Shown here: one piece after another, positions 7,627-18,190 of the stretch
Layout of the letters: each line of letters opens with the position of its first letter
Numbering within the stretch: position 1 is the stretch's first letter
DNA from: Chamaecrista fasciculata
Taxonomy: Eukaryota > Streptophyta > Magnoliopsida > Fabales > Fabaceae
Direction: 5' to 3'
Length of the DNA stretch: 64,000 nt
Assembly (NCBI GenBank): GCA_003254925.1
Contig: QANZ01044487.1
Span: 1-64,000 of the forward strand
The notes under the pieces: model-generated
The model's database searches: none
What the model was told of the DNA's origin: nothing
The model's input: the letters and a program-made list of their open reading frames with translations, nothing else
Translations under genes and position numbers: made by a program

Positions 7627-10560
7627 ATGTCACTTCTCAATCAACTCTTTAACAGAGGCGTCTTCGGCACAAGATGGTGAGTTCCCGATCTTCTAAATCT
7701 CTCAATCAACTATCTCTGTCTCGCACTTTTGATTCAATTGTTTTTGTTCATTTTTTGGTTCATAGAATCAATTGGCTTATACTTTAGTTGCCTGCTCATG
7801 CAATTATTTAATCAAATTGCTTCATGGGTAAAAGTTCAATTCCAATCTTGGGTTTTTCTGGTTACAATTTTTTGCTCAATTTGTGTTATAATTATTGATG
7901 AAAGTGAGCTACTTAACTTAGACTATTGGGCTGTGAACATTGAAATTGCTTATTGCTCCTTCATACTTAGAATTTTGAATGTAAGAATTATAATTTTCAC
8001 AAAAATTTTCCTTTGAATCCCTTTACTGTGTGATGAACATACCCTCTTTTTATTGGCCTTCTGTAGTAAAACATGCTTGAACTTGGCGATATCTCGCATT
8101 AAACTACTGCAAAACAAGAGAGATGTGCAGCTGAAACAGATGCGAAAGGAGATAGCCCAATTTTTGCAGGCTGGCCAAGAGGCAATTGCTCGAATTCGGG
8201 TAATATTTTCAGTTTTTTTGGTAGCTAATTGCTGTTAATTTTCCCTCTTTCTGTGTTGACTTGCCAATTTTCTTTTTCATTTTTTACTGATCTAACTAGG
8301 TGGAACATATTATACGAGAGCAAAATACAGGGGATGCATATAATATATTAGAGTTATTCTGTGAATTTGTTCTTGCACGTGTTCCTATAATTGAGAACCA
8401 GAGGTAAGTTCATAATTCATAAGTGTTTTATAAGGCGTATCATCTATTTTACTTTCTTTTCTTGTTAAAAATGAAATGTGTGATGTATGTGTTTTTATTT
8501 TCAATAACCTCTGCAATTTTCAATTCCCTTTAAATTATAACTTGGTGCAGTTTTCTAATGCCACTGCTTTTAAATGGGCAACATAGCCATGGCTTTGTTG
8601 ATCTACTTGCTTCCTGTTATTTTATTGCAAAGTTATTCTTTTCGAGGAAGTATAAATTTACATACTGAGTCTTGAGTATTTAATTAAGGGATGGAAGAAG
8701 CTGTTATTTGGCTGCTACTAGTTAATAGTTTCCCCATAATTTTATAATTTTATGAAAACCATATTTTGGCCATATTTTGCAAACTTGTAAACCTTCCTTT
8801 CCAAATAATAGGGATTGCCCTCAAGAATTGCGAGAAGCCATTGCAAGCATTATTTTTGCTGCTCCTAGATGTTCGGATGTGCCAGATCTATTGCACATAA
8901 AAAACTTGTTTACCACGAAATATGGGAAGGAGTTTGTATCTGCAATCTCTGAACTTCGTCCTGATTCTGGCGTAAACCGCACGGTGTAGTATCTCTAAGT
9001 TCACTATCATATTATTGTTGGATTATTGATTATTGATTTCAATGGAGCTATAAGTTATAATACTTTCTTATGATGATCAATTCTTCTTTTCTTCCTGTTA
9101 TATTAGCGCAGATAATTGAAAAGCTTTCAATTCATGCTCCATCTGGAGCGGTAAAGCTCAAGGTGTTGAGAGATATTGCTGAAGAATACAATTTAGCATG
9201 GGATTCTTCAAAAACTGAGGCAGAGTTCAGTAAAAATCATGAAGATCTACTGGTACTTTTTTCATTGGATGTTTTAGTATCTCTTCTTTCATGATTTTGG
9301 ACGTTATATAATCTTATAAGACAACGATGTTAAAACTTAAAAGAGCAGCTGTGTCATGTATATTACTAAAACCATTTTCTGTTTTAGTGGTTCAACTAAC
9401 TTGGTCCCTGACACCAAAAATCGGCTTTAATTTTCACTTCAGCGTCAGTATCCAAATCTGTTATTCCAGGGACTCAGGTTTTCTTTATTCCTTAAAAAGT
9501 AGACAGTGCCAATTTTAGAGAAGGAAAAAAAATCTATTGTGTTGGACATGCATTTGAAAAATTATGTGGAGTTGACTAATCATGTGTTGTACTTGCATTT
9601 TGTTTCTTTTTATTTTTGTTTTGGCAATATCACTCTCTGAGCCAATGCATTTGATCTAAATCTGCAACGCTAGCTGCTGAATAAATCTAATTACTTGGAA
9701 GATATCATTGACACATTTTGTTCCTTCTCAGACATCTTATTTGGTGAGCAGTTGGATGAATTGGTTTGGTTTAAACACATTTAAGCGAGAAGTTTGTTTG
9801 ACATTGTGAAGTTACAGAGGAATTATCATTTTGTCCTGTCACAATCATTATGTATATAATTTAATCTTACCACTTAGTCTGTTGGTTTAACTTGTCAACA
9901 CAGTAGTATCTTAGTCAACTTGGTTTTTCTCAGTTTAGGGGGCTCACTTGATAAACTTATGTTCTGAATGCAACCATCTGTTATCATTTCTCTTTGCAAC
10001 TTGACATTGAAATGGCCATTGCATATCACATTCTGGCCTTGATCACGAACTTATCTTCTTCCATTTCTATTTCCTTCGGTCACTTGCGTTTGATCAAGTT
10101 AACTGATAAGTTCGTCGTCTATTATTTCTGAGATTGAGAAGCATATCAAGTTATCTAGTCTAAACAACTACTTATGGCATTGTAGGGTGGAGGAAAGCAA
10201 GTTGATGGTGGAGCTGCACATTCTCAAACTCTCATCAAATCGGGTTCTTTGAATTCTTCACCTTCTACTAACAAAAGCTCTGATGTGTCTATGCATAATA
10301 AACAAACCCATGAACACCTTGAAGCTCCCAGCCCTTATAATAACAACAAATCACATTTGAACGCTCATGAGATTGAACCGTCACCTAAAATCCCTAATGA
10401 AGCCAAATTTGAGACAAGACCTCAATCTGGTGATGTGCTAGAGAAGGCTCGAGTTGCCATAGCTGCCGCAGAGAGAGCTACAGCGGCTGCACGAGCAGCT
10501 GCCGCGCTGGTACACAACAATAATTTTGGAGTCCCAAAACTGGAAGGGAGGTCTTCATAG
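7627..10560 (+). CDS. IST1-like protein (ESCRT-III regulator)
   Basis: Six coding exons by GT/AG and phase: 7627-7676, 8067-8199, 8300-8403, 8812-8983, 9112-9252 and 10186-10560, giving 324 residues. The product opens MSLLNQLFNRGVFGTRC and continues KTCLNLAISRIKLLQNKR, the hallmark start of plant IST1 (Increased Sodium Tolerance 1) proteins. The IST1 domain spans about residues 10-190 (AIARIRVEHIIREQN, then FAAPRCSDVPDLLHIKNLFT, then KYGKEF). The tail is low-complexity and Asn/Ser-rich, with an Ala/Arg helix near the end. IST1 proteins bind ESCRT-III and modulate Vps4 at endosomes; this is family knowledge. ATG at 7627 is chosen because it gives the conserved N-terminus. No frameshift or stop is seen. 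A polyadenylation-like signal lies at 10745. Confidence 0.93.
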
Positions 10561-10744
10561 TGGCAGTGCTCAAAATGGATTAAACATATATAGTAGAACA
10601 AAACTTTATCCTGAATGGATTAATAGAATGTTCTTTGTTGTGGAGGCAATTTCTTTTGAAATGCTGATTTTGAGTGAGGAGTACTATATTGTATTTCAGA
10701 AATCCATTGTGGTTTTGGCAATTGTCAATCTCTGTGAATGATGT

Positions 10745-10750
10745 AATAAA
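10745..10750 (+). terminator. Polyadenylation-like signal of the IST1-like gene
   Basis: AATAAA lies 185 bp after the stop codon, within T-rich sequence. This is a plausible near-upstream element for 3' end formation; plant signals are loose, so the assignment is tentative. Confidence 0.4.
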
Positions 10751-11584
10751 AGATGTGATTATTTGCTGTAACATATTCAGAAAAGCTTTTACTTTGTGGT
10801 TAGATTTGTGCCTTGACAATAATTGATTCTTTATAATTAGTTATATCAAGACAGTAAAAAATAACTTTGGAGAGGCTAGGTTCTATGAAAGACAGAGCTT
10901 CAGTTTTGCCCCATAAATGCACTTTTGAACGTCATAAGTGTTCCTGCTTCTTCCTCGTCCTTTACATGGAATGTTTCTTCCCTTTTTATTTAGGGTAAAA
11001 CACTTCTCTGGAATGAGAGGTTTTTTTTTTTCAAAAAAAAATTTCTAATTATTAAGTTTTCTTTCTTTCTCTTTTTTAAATAGTTTAGGTTAATTGCATC
11101 TTGATAATTGTACTTACAAATCATCTACTAACAAAATTTTCACAGCAGAATTTGAATTCAGTCTTATAAGTAATGATTCAATTTATTAGCAACTGGACCA
11201 ACAAGTTTTCATTTTTACTTTGAAGACTTGACAATTCCCACAGCCCAAGAGAAGTTGAAAGTGGAAGATTAGAAGGAACCAAAAGTTCGTTGGCATTTTA
11301 CTCAAGTGTCCTCTGAAGATAGAGTTTGAAGTGTAAGAGGCCAATAGTACAGAAACCTTAATGCAGTCCTATTGCCATACCTCTTTTTATCATGCAACCT
11401 ACAAGCTTACTGCAGAATCTTAACTAAAAGTCCCTTTTTCTCATAACACTCACAATAGCTTCTGATTTACTTCAACTCATTAGTCATGTTCTAATCACAC
11501 TTGCTAACTTTTGCATCCAACTTCAGTAAAGAAGTTATGCTGTGAGAGCTAACTAAGCACCCATTTTAGCCTTACATAAATTTT
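10751..11584. other. Intergenic DNA, nothing recognised
   Basis: AT-rich with only short frames. There is no tRNA-like or repeat boundary that I can define. Confidence 0.4.
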
Positions 11585-11826
11585 TGGTCAAAGTTCACTT
11601 TTGGTCTCATATCTTTTGTTCAGGTCTCAATTTAGTCCCGTATCTTTTCTTATTGTACTTTTGGTCACATATCTTTTGGTCAGATTGCAGATTTGTCTCA
11701 TCTTTTTGTCAGGTTGCAAAATGAGTCTCATATATTTGCAAAAGGATTCACATAATGGGACTGACGGTGGAACTTTTTGCCAATATATGAGATCAAATCT
11801 GCTACATAGAAAGTTTGGTGGTGGAT
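11585..11826. mobile_element. Diverged foldback-element remnant
   Basis: It begins GGTCAAAGTTCACTTTTGGTC and repeats CATATCTTTTGGTCA words, then the opposite sense (TATGAGATCAAATCTGC). It resembles the element at 45970-46354, which shares the CATATCTTTT/AAAAGATATG words. The right terminus is eroded and no target duplication is readable. Confidence 0.5.
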
Positions 11827-11886
11827 GATTGTACCTATAAGAGGAAACATAGAAACTGAGTAAGAACACAAACTAATGATTTTGAA

Positions 11887-12232
11887 CTATGAAGCATGGA
11901 CACCGACACGGACACGAGACACAACACAGACACGAACACATTGATACGTCAGATTCTTAAAATTATACGACACGGCACGACATATATTCATATTTATAAA
12001 TAATTAAAAATCCATAAATTTTGATGGAAAATTTTAAAATTACAATATCTATTCATAATATATATCATATGTGATATTATTTTCTATTGTTTGTCATGAT
12101 AAAGTTACAAAAAATAATTGTATATTCTGAAACTTATGAATATGTGTCGTGTGGGTGTCGTACGAGTGTCGGACACGGACACGTATCTGACACGGCGATA
12201 CGCTGTCAAAATGAAGTGTCTATGCTTCATAG
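11887..12232. mobile_element. hAT-like MITE with GTGTCGGACAC subterminal repeats
   Basis: 346 bp with terminal inverted repeats CTATGAAGCATGGACAC / GTGTCTATGCTTCATAG. Subterminal arrays of GACACGGACACG are mirrored as GTGTCGGACACGGACACG on the right, and the core is AT-rich. It is flanked by a perfect 8-bp duplication ATTTTGAA (11879-11886 and 12233-12240). Eight bp favours hAT; the match can be stretched to 9 bp by moving one terminal base. No transposase is present. Related copies are at 21238-21575 and 61795-62010. Confidence 0.8.
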
Positions 12233-12323
12233 ATTTTGAAAGATTTTGTGGGAATGAAAGGTCCTTGTCGCATAGAATTGGGTTCAAGTTTAAAAATTTT
12301 TAACACTGTAATCTTTTATTTTC

Positions 12324-12350
12324 TATATATATATATATATATATATATAT
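12324..12350 (+). repeat. (TA)n microsatellite
   Basis: The tract is uninterrupted TA repeats, about 27 bp. Confidence 0.95.
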
Positions 12351-12359
12351 TTCTGATGC

Positions 12360-13820
12360 CATGCTACAAAAGTTTGATTCTGCCTATGATATGATCACCA
12401 ACGCATAAACTGAACATGATATGGATTATGGAATATGGATATCATTGTTAGTATTACACTTATTTACACAGATGTTCATCAATCCTTAATTGTCTTATTC
12501 TAAAATGTTATATTTATGATTTATCTAAAATCTTCCACAACTTAAAGACTCTTATTAATGTTTCCTTTACTTCTGATCTACTAGTTTTTTTTCTAGTAAA
12601 TTAACAGCTATCTGAAAATAAAACAATAGATTTCTAGTTGAAGGCTAGTTCTGCCCTTGTTCACTTTTTATCAACAATAGTATATGTCCTAGGCTGTGTA
12701 AGCTGTTGCAAATTTGATTAATAAATTATTATTTCTCATTTTTCTTCACATCTTTTATTTGTTTCCCAGATTTTACAAAGAACACCAAAACAGGATCTTC
12801 TAGTTAACAGTAGTACACCAAACACAACAAACCATAAGGTACACTTTGTCAGACAGAGTACTAAGAAGTGAAAGTTTTATGCGAAAATTATTGTTTAGTC
12901 TTTAACTTTTACCCAGAACTACAATTTAATTCCTAGACAATGGATATTAAAAATACAGTTTTTTTATCATTGAATATTTTTTTTATTTTACAAACATAAC
13001 TATTTAATCCTCCTAGATATCGTTTCAATGACTAAATACTCAATATTTATATAAAAACAAAAAAAAAACAAAAATCAAGACCAAAAATTGTATTTCTAAT
13101 ATCTAAGGATTATATTGTGAAAAACTTTGAAAAGTAGAAACTTTCAGGTGGGAAGATGCAAAAACTGAACCTTTTTCTCTTGTATAGAGAGAGATTGTGT
13201 ATGGCTTTTGAGTTTTTAGACTACAGTATGGAGTATACTTGAATACATGGTGGAACAAAACTAAAAGATAAGACTTAGCTAAGGTTCTTTATATCTTTGC
13301 TATAAGGTTTTTCAATCAACATTTGACACGTAATCAAAATTTTATGGATGACCAATCATAATAAAAAGAGAATATTAAACACTCTTTTGCATGACCAATA
13401 ATAGAACGAAGAGAATGTAAATCAAACTTATAATTGGAGGAACCTTATAACAACAAAGATATAGGAACTTTATCTGAATTTTTTCCAAAAATAAATAGAT
13501 TTCAAACTTCTCTCTCATTTGTATCACGTGTATGTTTTAACATGTACTATTGCTCGAAATCATCACGGCATATTTATGTCTGATAGTTTGAGATCAAATT
13601 TAATATAGACATAAAATCTGTTAGAAAGCTAGTAAAGTCTGGCTTATTTTGAAAGGGAAAACTTATTTTTATATTAAATTTAATAAATTACTCAAATAAA
13701 GTCACCCTTCATCGCAAGGGCGGAATCAGAAGTTGGCAATACGGGGTCAAAAGCTAAATAATATATTATTTTAATTTATATATATTTAAATAATAATTGA
13801 TTATAACTTATAGTAAGGTT
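12360..13820. other. Long AT-rich intergenic stretch
   Basis: No frame above 60 codons and no bounded repeat. Around 12890-13130 there are loose inverted words (TTTAGTCTTTAAC, AATTTAATTCC against GACTAAATACT, ATTGTATTT) that could be an eroded foldback element. Confidence 0.35.
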
Positions 13821-13824
13821 TTAG

Positions 13825-14340
13825 GTATGTTTTGTTAGCAATTTTTTATTTAGTGGACTCACATATTATATATTTTATTTGTACATAATGGGCTATTAAA
13901 TATTTATAATTAGTCCAATTAATTAATTAATCTCATTGTTATTATTTATGGACTAATTATGTTATTTTATGAGTCTGAGTTAAATAAATAAATAATGGGT
14001 AGAAACCATAAAGCCCAACCTTGTTGATAGGCCAATGCTATTTTTGGGCTAGGTATCTCTAGGGTTGTGGTTCCCCAAGATGGGATAGTTATATATAGGA
14101 GTTAGTCAAGAAAGTCAGACTAATGTTCAGAAACCTATTATGTCACTCTCATATCCATCTTGTGAGAGGATTCTGACAACTATCTAACACCTGGGAAGAA
14201 TTCAACCCGCCTTCGTGTTGATTAGCGAGGAATCAAAGTAAGTTCTTTATTCTTCTATGTTTGTGATTAATTCTTGAAGTTGTCTTTGTTAAAGATGTTT
14301 ACAACTATTGATTTCGCTTACGCTTTCAGTATTATCAATC
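13825..14340 (+). mobile_element. LTR-like remnant
   Basis: It begins TGTTAGCAATTTT and contains a TATA-like TTATATATAGGAG followed by a longer transcript-like leader (AGTCAAGAAAGTC...). This resembles the U3/R/U5 layout of a plant LTR. There is no matching terminal CA boundary, primer site or second copy, so family and ends are uncertain. Confidence 0.3.
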
Positions 14341-14401
14341 TTAGATAATATCTTTAGTTGGTTGTAATTTGGGTCATCATGTTTTACTATAAAAAAAAAA
14401 A

Positions 14402-14560
14402 GGGTAAATTGCAATTTGGTACCCTGTGGTTAGGGGCGGTTCACCTTTGGTACCCTGAAAGAAAAAATTTTGCATTGTGGTACCCTGTGGTTTGCTTCGT
14501 TAGCGATTTGGTCCCCTGAGGTTTTTTTCTGTTAGGATTTAACGGCAAATGTATGTTAAA
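14402..14560 (+). mobile_element. Left arm of a GGGTAAATT..TACCCTGTGG foldback subfamily
   Basis: It begins GGGTAAATTGCAATTTGG and has repeats of GGTACCCTGTGGTT and CCTGAGG, followed by TTAACGGC. It is related to the complete elements at 26597-27027 and 32380-32760 but clearly a different subfamily. The opposite arm of this subfamily is not visible before the assembly gap. Confidence 0.55.
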
Positions 14561-14971
14561 ATGTCAAAAATCTCCCAACAGGTCTTCTATTATGCGTTTA
14601 AGTCCTTTCCCTTTACTAAAAGGGATTAAAACATAAAGAATTAATTATAAAAGGGTCTTTAGAATTCTAATATTATAGAATTTTCTCCTTTTCATAAGAT
14701 TTCTTTTGAATAGGTCCTGATTTAATTACACTTTAATCCCAAAAGTTTATGATCTTTATCAAAATAGTCCTTAGAACCTCAAAAGACAAATGAGCATCTA
14801 TAATTTATCCCATTATTCTCAATTCCCTCTCTTTTTCATCATCTTCATTCATTTTAGTCACAAATCTTCAAAATAAAATTGTAAAGTGTCCCAAAATTCT
14901 TCCAAACATTTCAATTTAGTCCTTAAAAATATTAAAAACCCTAAACCCCTAAAACTTAAAAAAAAATTAAG

Positions 14972-15112
14972 GCCAAAATGCAGAGACACCCCCTGAGTTT
15001 TAGGGTGGGTGCACATAACACCCCTGAGTTTTCAATTTGTGCAAATAGGACCCCCTGAGTTTTCAATTAGGTGCAAATAACACCTTCATGTTAAATTTAA
15101 GCCAAATCAGTG
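14972..15112 (+). mobile_element. Left arm of a CCCCTGAGTTTT foldback family
   Basis: It begins GGCCAAAATGCAGAGACACC and carries three CCCCTGAGTTTT(C) words and two 'gcacataacacc'/'gcaaataacacc' words. These words are shared with the element at 42446-42734. Only one arm is visible, nested between two other arms. Confidence 0.5.
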
Positions 15113-15142
15113 AGGGCATAATAGTAATTTCATAAAAATCTA

Positions 15143-15330
15143 GGCCAAAGTCCTATTTTAGGACATCAAGTTTGCTCAAAATTTCGTTTTAGTCCCTCAA
15201 GTTTCTAAAAAGTTCCACCATAGTCTCTTTCCAATTTCCATCCAATTTTTGTGTTAAAAAAAAAAGAAGAAAAAATTGGTTTACATTACCCAAAAAGTTT
15301 TATTTTTATTGAATTAAGAAGTAGGACCAA
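15143..15330 (+). mobile_element. Left arm of the GGCCAAAGTCC foldback family, upstream of a captured gene piece
   Basis: It begins GGCCAAAGTCCTATTTT like the element at 3273-3690. It then has GTCCCTCAAGTTT, TTTCCATCCAATTTT, a poly-A following GTGTTAAA, CCCAAAAAGTTTTATTTTT and TTAAGAAGTAGGACCAAA. It is followed within about 150 bp by a captured STA1-like N-terminus. The right arm is not seen, possibly lost in the gap at 16143-16273. Confidence 0.65.
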
Positions 15331-15482
15331 AGTGTAAGAAAAAAATTAGTAAACTAGTATTTAAAACAAATTTTCGCCGAAAAAAACGAAACCTAGCAAA
15401 CAACTGTTCTTCTCCAATCGGCACCGTTCTGATATCTAATTCTTTCATCTCTGTTTTCCAAATACAGAAGAGACACAGAACA

Positions 15483-15992
15483 ATGGTGTTCATTGTGCCT
15501 CCCACCCACAAAACCTTAGCCCTAGATGTTAACCCTCAATCCACCTCCCTCCATGGCTTGAAGCTCGCAATCCAGTAAAATCTCGACATACCCATTTCCA
15601 ATCAGCATTTGTTCCTTTCGCAGAGTCTCCGATTGCTCGGCGACGACGATTCCGTTCTAATCTCCGATCTCAGAGTTCGACCTTACTCCACATTAACGCT
15701 TCACGTTCCCTGCGGCGGTCCTGCTCCGGCGGCGGTGGGGAGGGGAAGAGGGAAGGAAGGTGAAGGTGATGATAAAGGATACGATGAGAATCAGAAATTT
15801 GATGAGTTTGAAGGTAACAAAATAAAAATCATCAACTTCGATTTGCCCAAATCTTTGCCCAAATCGAAAACATCATCTTCATCATCTTCATCTAGGCAAA
15901 TCGAAAACTTCGGATTTGGGCAAATCTGGAAAAAAAATTCGGATTCTGCATTCACGATTTCGTTTCTAGCTGATCCCTTCGATTTTGGCTGA
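15483..15992 (+). pseudogene. Captured N-terminus of a STA1/PRP6-type U5 snRNP splicing factor
   Basis: ATG at 15483 opens MVFIVPPTHKTLALDVNPQS, the ubiquitin-like N-terminus of plant STABILIZED1 (PRP6) proteins. An in-frame TAA (15576-15578) interrupts it, and the same frame resumes as IPISNQHLFLSQSLRLLGDD and SVLISDLRVRP. The strongest signature is KGYDENQKFDEFEGN, nearly identical to the conserved YDENQxFDEFEGND block of that family. Immediately after this block the frame turns to unrelated Lys/Ser-rich sequence and stops at 15990-15992. All TPR-like (HAT) repeats are missing, so no functional splicing factor is encoded. It lies behind a foldback arm of the family that also precedes the 4CL capture, consistent with Pack-MULE-like capture. 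Introns appear to have been retained or lost without a clear pattern. Confidence 0.72.
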
Positions 15993-16009
15993 TCCCTTCT
16001 GAGTTGCAG

Positions 16010-16114
16010 ATGCGGAAGAGGAAGAGGAAGAGGATGATGAAGAGGAAGATGACGGCGTGAGGAAGAGGCGGCGTGAGGATGACCAAGATGAAGATGAAAA
16101 CAAGTTTATTTAGT
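16010..16114 (+). other. Acidic coding-like fragment of unknown origin
   Basis: From 16010 the sequence reads as a run of Glu/Asp codons followed by VRKRRREDDQDEDENK and a TAG. It may be another captured exon or part of the same parent gene. No family can be assigned to such low-complexity sequence. Confidence 0.3.
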
Positions 16115-16142
16115 TTCTTTTTTTTTTAAAAAAAAAAAAGCA

Positions 16143-16273
16143 NNNNNNNNNNNNNNNNNNNNNNNNNNNNNNNNNNNNNNNNNNNNNNNNNNNNNNNNNN
16201 NNNNNNNNNNNNNNNNNNNNNNNNNNNNNNNNNNNNNNNNNNNNNNNNNNNNNNNNNNNNNNNNNNNNNNNNN
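16143..16273. other. Assembly gap (131 N)
   Basis: Run of unknown bases. The repeats on its two sides belong to different foldback families, so the gap may hide one or more element ends or a mis-join. Confidence 1.
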
Positions 16274-16478
16274 GACCTATTTGTAATTTTTTGAAAATTT
16301 TTTGGGGTCAATATATAATTTTTTAAAAATTTGTTATGTTTAAAATTAAAAAATCGCTCCAAAGGATACCAAAGTGCTAGTGGAGAATACCATAGGGTGC
16401 TAAAGTGTCAAGTTTCAAACCACAGGATACCAAAGTGAAATAAAGTCAAACCACAGGGTACCAAAGTGTAACTTTCCC
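16274..16478 (+). mobile_element. Right arm of a GGGTAAATTACAC foldback element
   Basis: It contains CTCCAAAGGATACCAAAGTG, GGAGAATACCATAGGG, CAAGTTTCAAACCACAGG and ends CAAAGTGTAACTTTCCC. It aligns word for word with the right half of the complete element at 32380-32760. The left half is missing or in the gap. Confidence 0.7.
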
Positions 16479-17158
16479 TAAAAAATATTATCTAAATCTA
16501 TTATTATTTATTTTATTAATTAAAATAATTTAAATCTTAAAATTTTTCAAATTCTAGTATTCAAATTTTTAATCTCTATACACCAAATTTTTAAACCTAT
16601 ACACCAATTACTCATAAATTCTCATATCTTGTATATATCTTTCATACTCCCTCCCTCTCTTCTCATTTTTTTCCCACTCTTTCCTACCCACCCCAATATC
16701 CCCCATTTAATATACATAGAAAAGGGGATGAGGCGTTGGCCTCATCCCAAAAAAAAAATTTAAAGTGTGTCACGTGACACCGGGTCATTGGTCCATGTGT
16801 ATTGGGACACTCGGACCACATTCGAGTGTCCCATATATCTAAATAGTTTTTTTTTCCCAAAAATCTAAATACTTTATTTTTTATATTATTTTTATAAAAA
16901 AACCCTGTTTATCAGTACATGATTATTTTTTTTTTCAAAATTTGTAATTATTCTCTTTATCATTTTAAAAATAACATTTACAGGTAAGAGTAATGCTGTT
17001 TAATTAATGAATATTAAATTAAACCTCAACATATGAAACATGCATACCAACAAATGAACTAAACAAGGGTAGGGTTCCATTTCTTCCTAAACCTTTAACC
17101 CTTGCTGCCGTTGATTCCCAAATTTCTCTTCTCGCGGCATCCACCGTCGTCGGAAAGA
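16479..17158. other. Upstream region of the J-protein gene
   Basis: AT-rich. CACGTGACACCGGGTC near 16770 includes a CACGTG G-box-type hexamer, about 390 bp before the start codon. No other element is definable. Confidence 0.4.
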
Positions 17159-18190
17159 ATGGACGCTAACAGAATCGAAGCCGAGCGCTTACTTGGGATT
17201 GCCGAAAAGCTCTTACAGAATCGGGATCTCAATGGCTCAAGGGACTTCGCCATTTTAGCTCAGGAAGCCGAACCCCTTTTGGAGGGTTCAGATCAGATCT
17301 TGGCCGTAATCGACGTGCTTCTTGCGGCGGATAAACGCGTCAACAATCACCACGACTGGTACGCGATTCTTCAGGTGGATCGTCGAACCAACGACTTCGA
17401 TTTGATCAAGAAGCAGTATCGAAGGCTCGCTCTTCTTCTCCACCCAGACAAGAATAGGTTTTCCCTTTCCGGTCACGCTTTCAGGCTCGTAGCTGAGGCA
17501 TGGGCTGTGCTATCGGACCAGGTTAAGAAGTCCAATTTCGACAAGGAGCTCAACTTCTTCACTAGGGTTGATTTGAGTGTGCCGAGCTGGGTTCAACAAG
17601 AAAAAATGCAGGTTCGTAGGAACGTGCCTGAGCCTAGTGGACGGAGTCAAGGTTTGGGGACTAGAAATGGTAGCAACAGCAACATCAACAGCAACAACGC
17701 CGATAGGGATGATGGCGAAGCGGATAGGAATTCGCAGCAGCGTAGGGCGACTTTCTGGACTACTTGTCCCTACTGCTATCACTTGTTCGAGTACCCTAAG
17801 ATCTACGAGAATTGTTGCTTGAGGTGCCAGAATTGTGAGAAGTCATTTCATGGGGTTTCGCTTCCTTCTTTGCCGCCAATTGTGCCAGGGCAAGATGCTT
17901 ATCACTGTTGCTGGGGATTCTTTCCGATGGGATTTTTCGTTGGGAATTCGGGTGTTAAGGGGGCTGCGCCACCCGCTCCAGCGCCGCCACCGGCGGAGCC
18001 CGAGCCCCCCATCTGGGTGTCACCGGTTTCTACAGCTACCCAGCCGGCGGAGAACGGTAGGTATAACGGGGAACCGGTGGTGCCGGTCCAAAGGGCGGTG
18101 CAGGCGGATGTTTCAAATGGGAGTGTTCCAGGATTAAGTCCTTCAAAAAGGAAGCGAGGAAGGCCTCGTAAATTTCCCTTGTCATCGTGA
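17159..18190 (+). CDS. Plant J-domain protein with Cys motif and AT-hook
   Basis: Intronless gene of 343 residues from the ATG at 17159; the open frame extends upstream but has no earlier ATG. Residues 1-60 are the helical DnaJ-associated N-terminus seen in this plant group (EAERLLGIAEKLL). The J domain is about 66-131 with the HPD motif at 95-97 (LLLHPDKNR), needed to stimulate Hsp70 ATPase. A Cys motif follows: FWTTCPYCYHLFEYP with CCLRCQNC (Cys 203, 206, 219/220, 223, 226). Then comes a Pro/Ala-rich stretch, and the C-terminus has a basic AT-hook (KRKRGRPRK, 330-338), suggesting a nuclear, DNA-associated role. The function of this J-protein class is not well established; co-chaperone activity is inferred from the J domain only. 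Confidence 0.92.
   Translation: MDANRIEAERLLGIAEKLLQNRDLNGSRDFAILAQEAEPLLEGSDQILAVIDVLLAADKRVNNHHDWYAILQVDRRTNDFDLIKKQYRRLALLLHPDKNRFSLSGHAFRLVAEAWAVLSDQVKKSNFDKELNFFTRVDLSVPSWVQQEKMQVRRNVPEPSGRSQGLGTRNGSNSNINSNNADRDDGEADRNSQQRRATFWTTCPYCYHLFEYPKIYENCCLRCQNCEKSFHGVSLPSLPPIVPGQDAYHCCWGFFPMGFFVGNSGVKGAAPPAPAPPPAEPEPPIWVSPVSTATQPAENGRYNGEPVVPVQRAVQADVSNGSVPGLSPSKRKRGRPRKFPLSS

Noticed and set aside
10249-10741. Overlapping frame 10526-10741 after the IST1 last exon
   Set aside because: Out of frame with the IST1 exon, mostly 3' untranslated sequence with no coding signal.
16126-16362. 78-codon minus frame across the N gap
   Set aside because: Open only because N bases translate as X.
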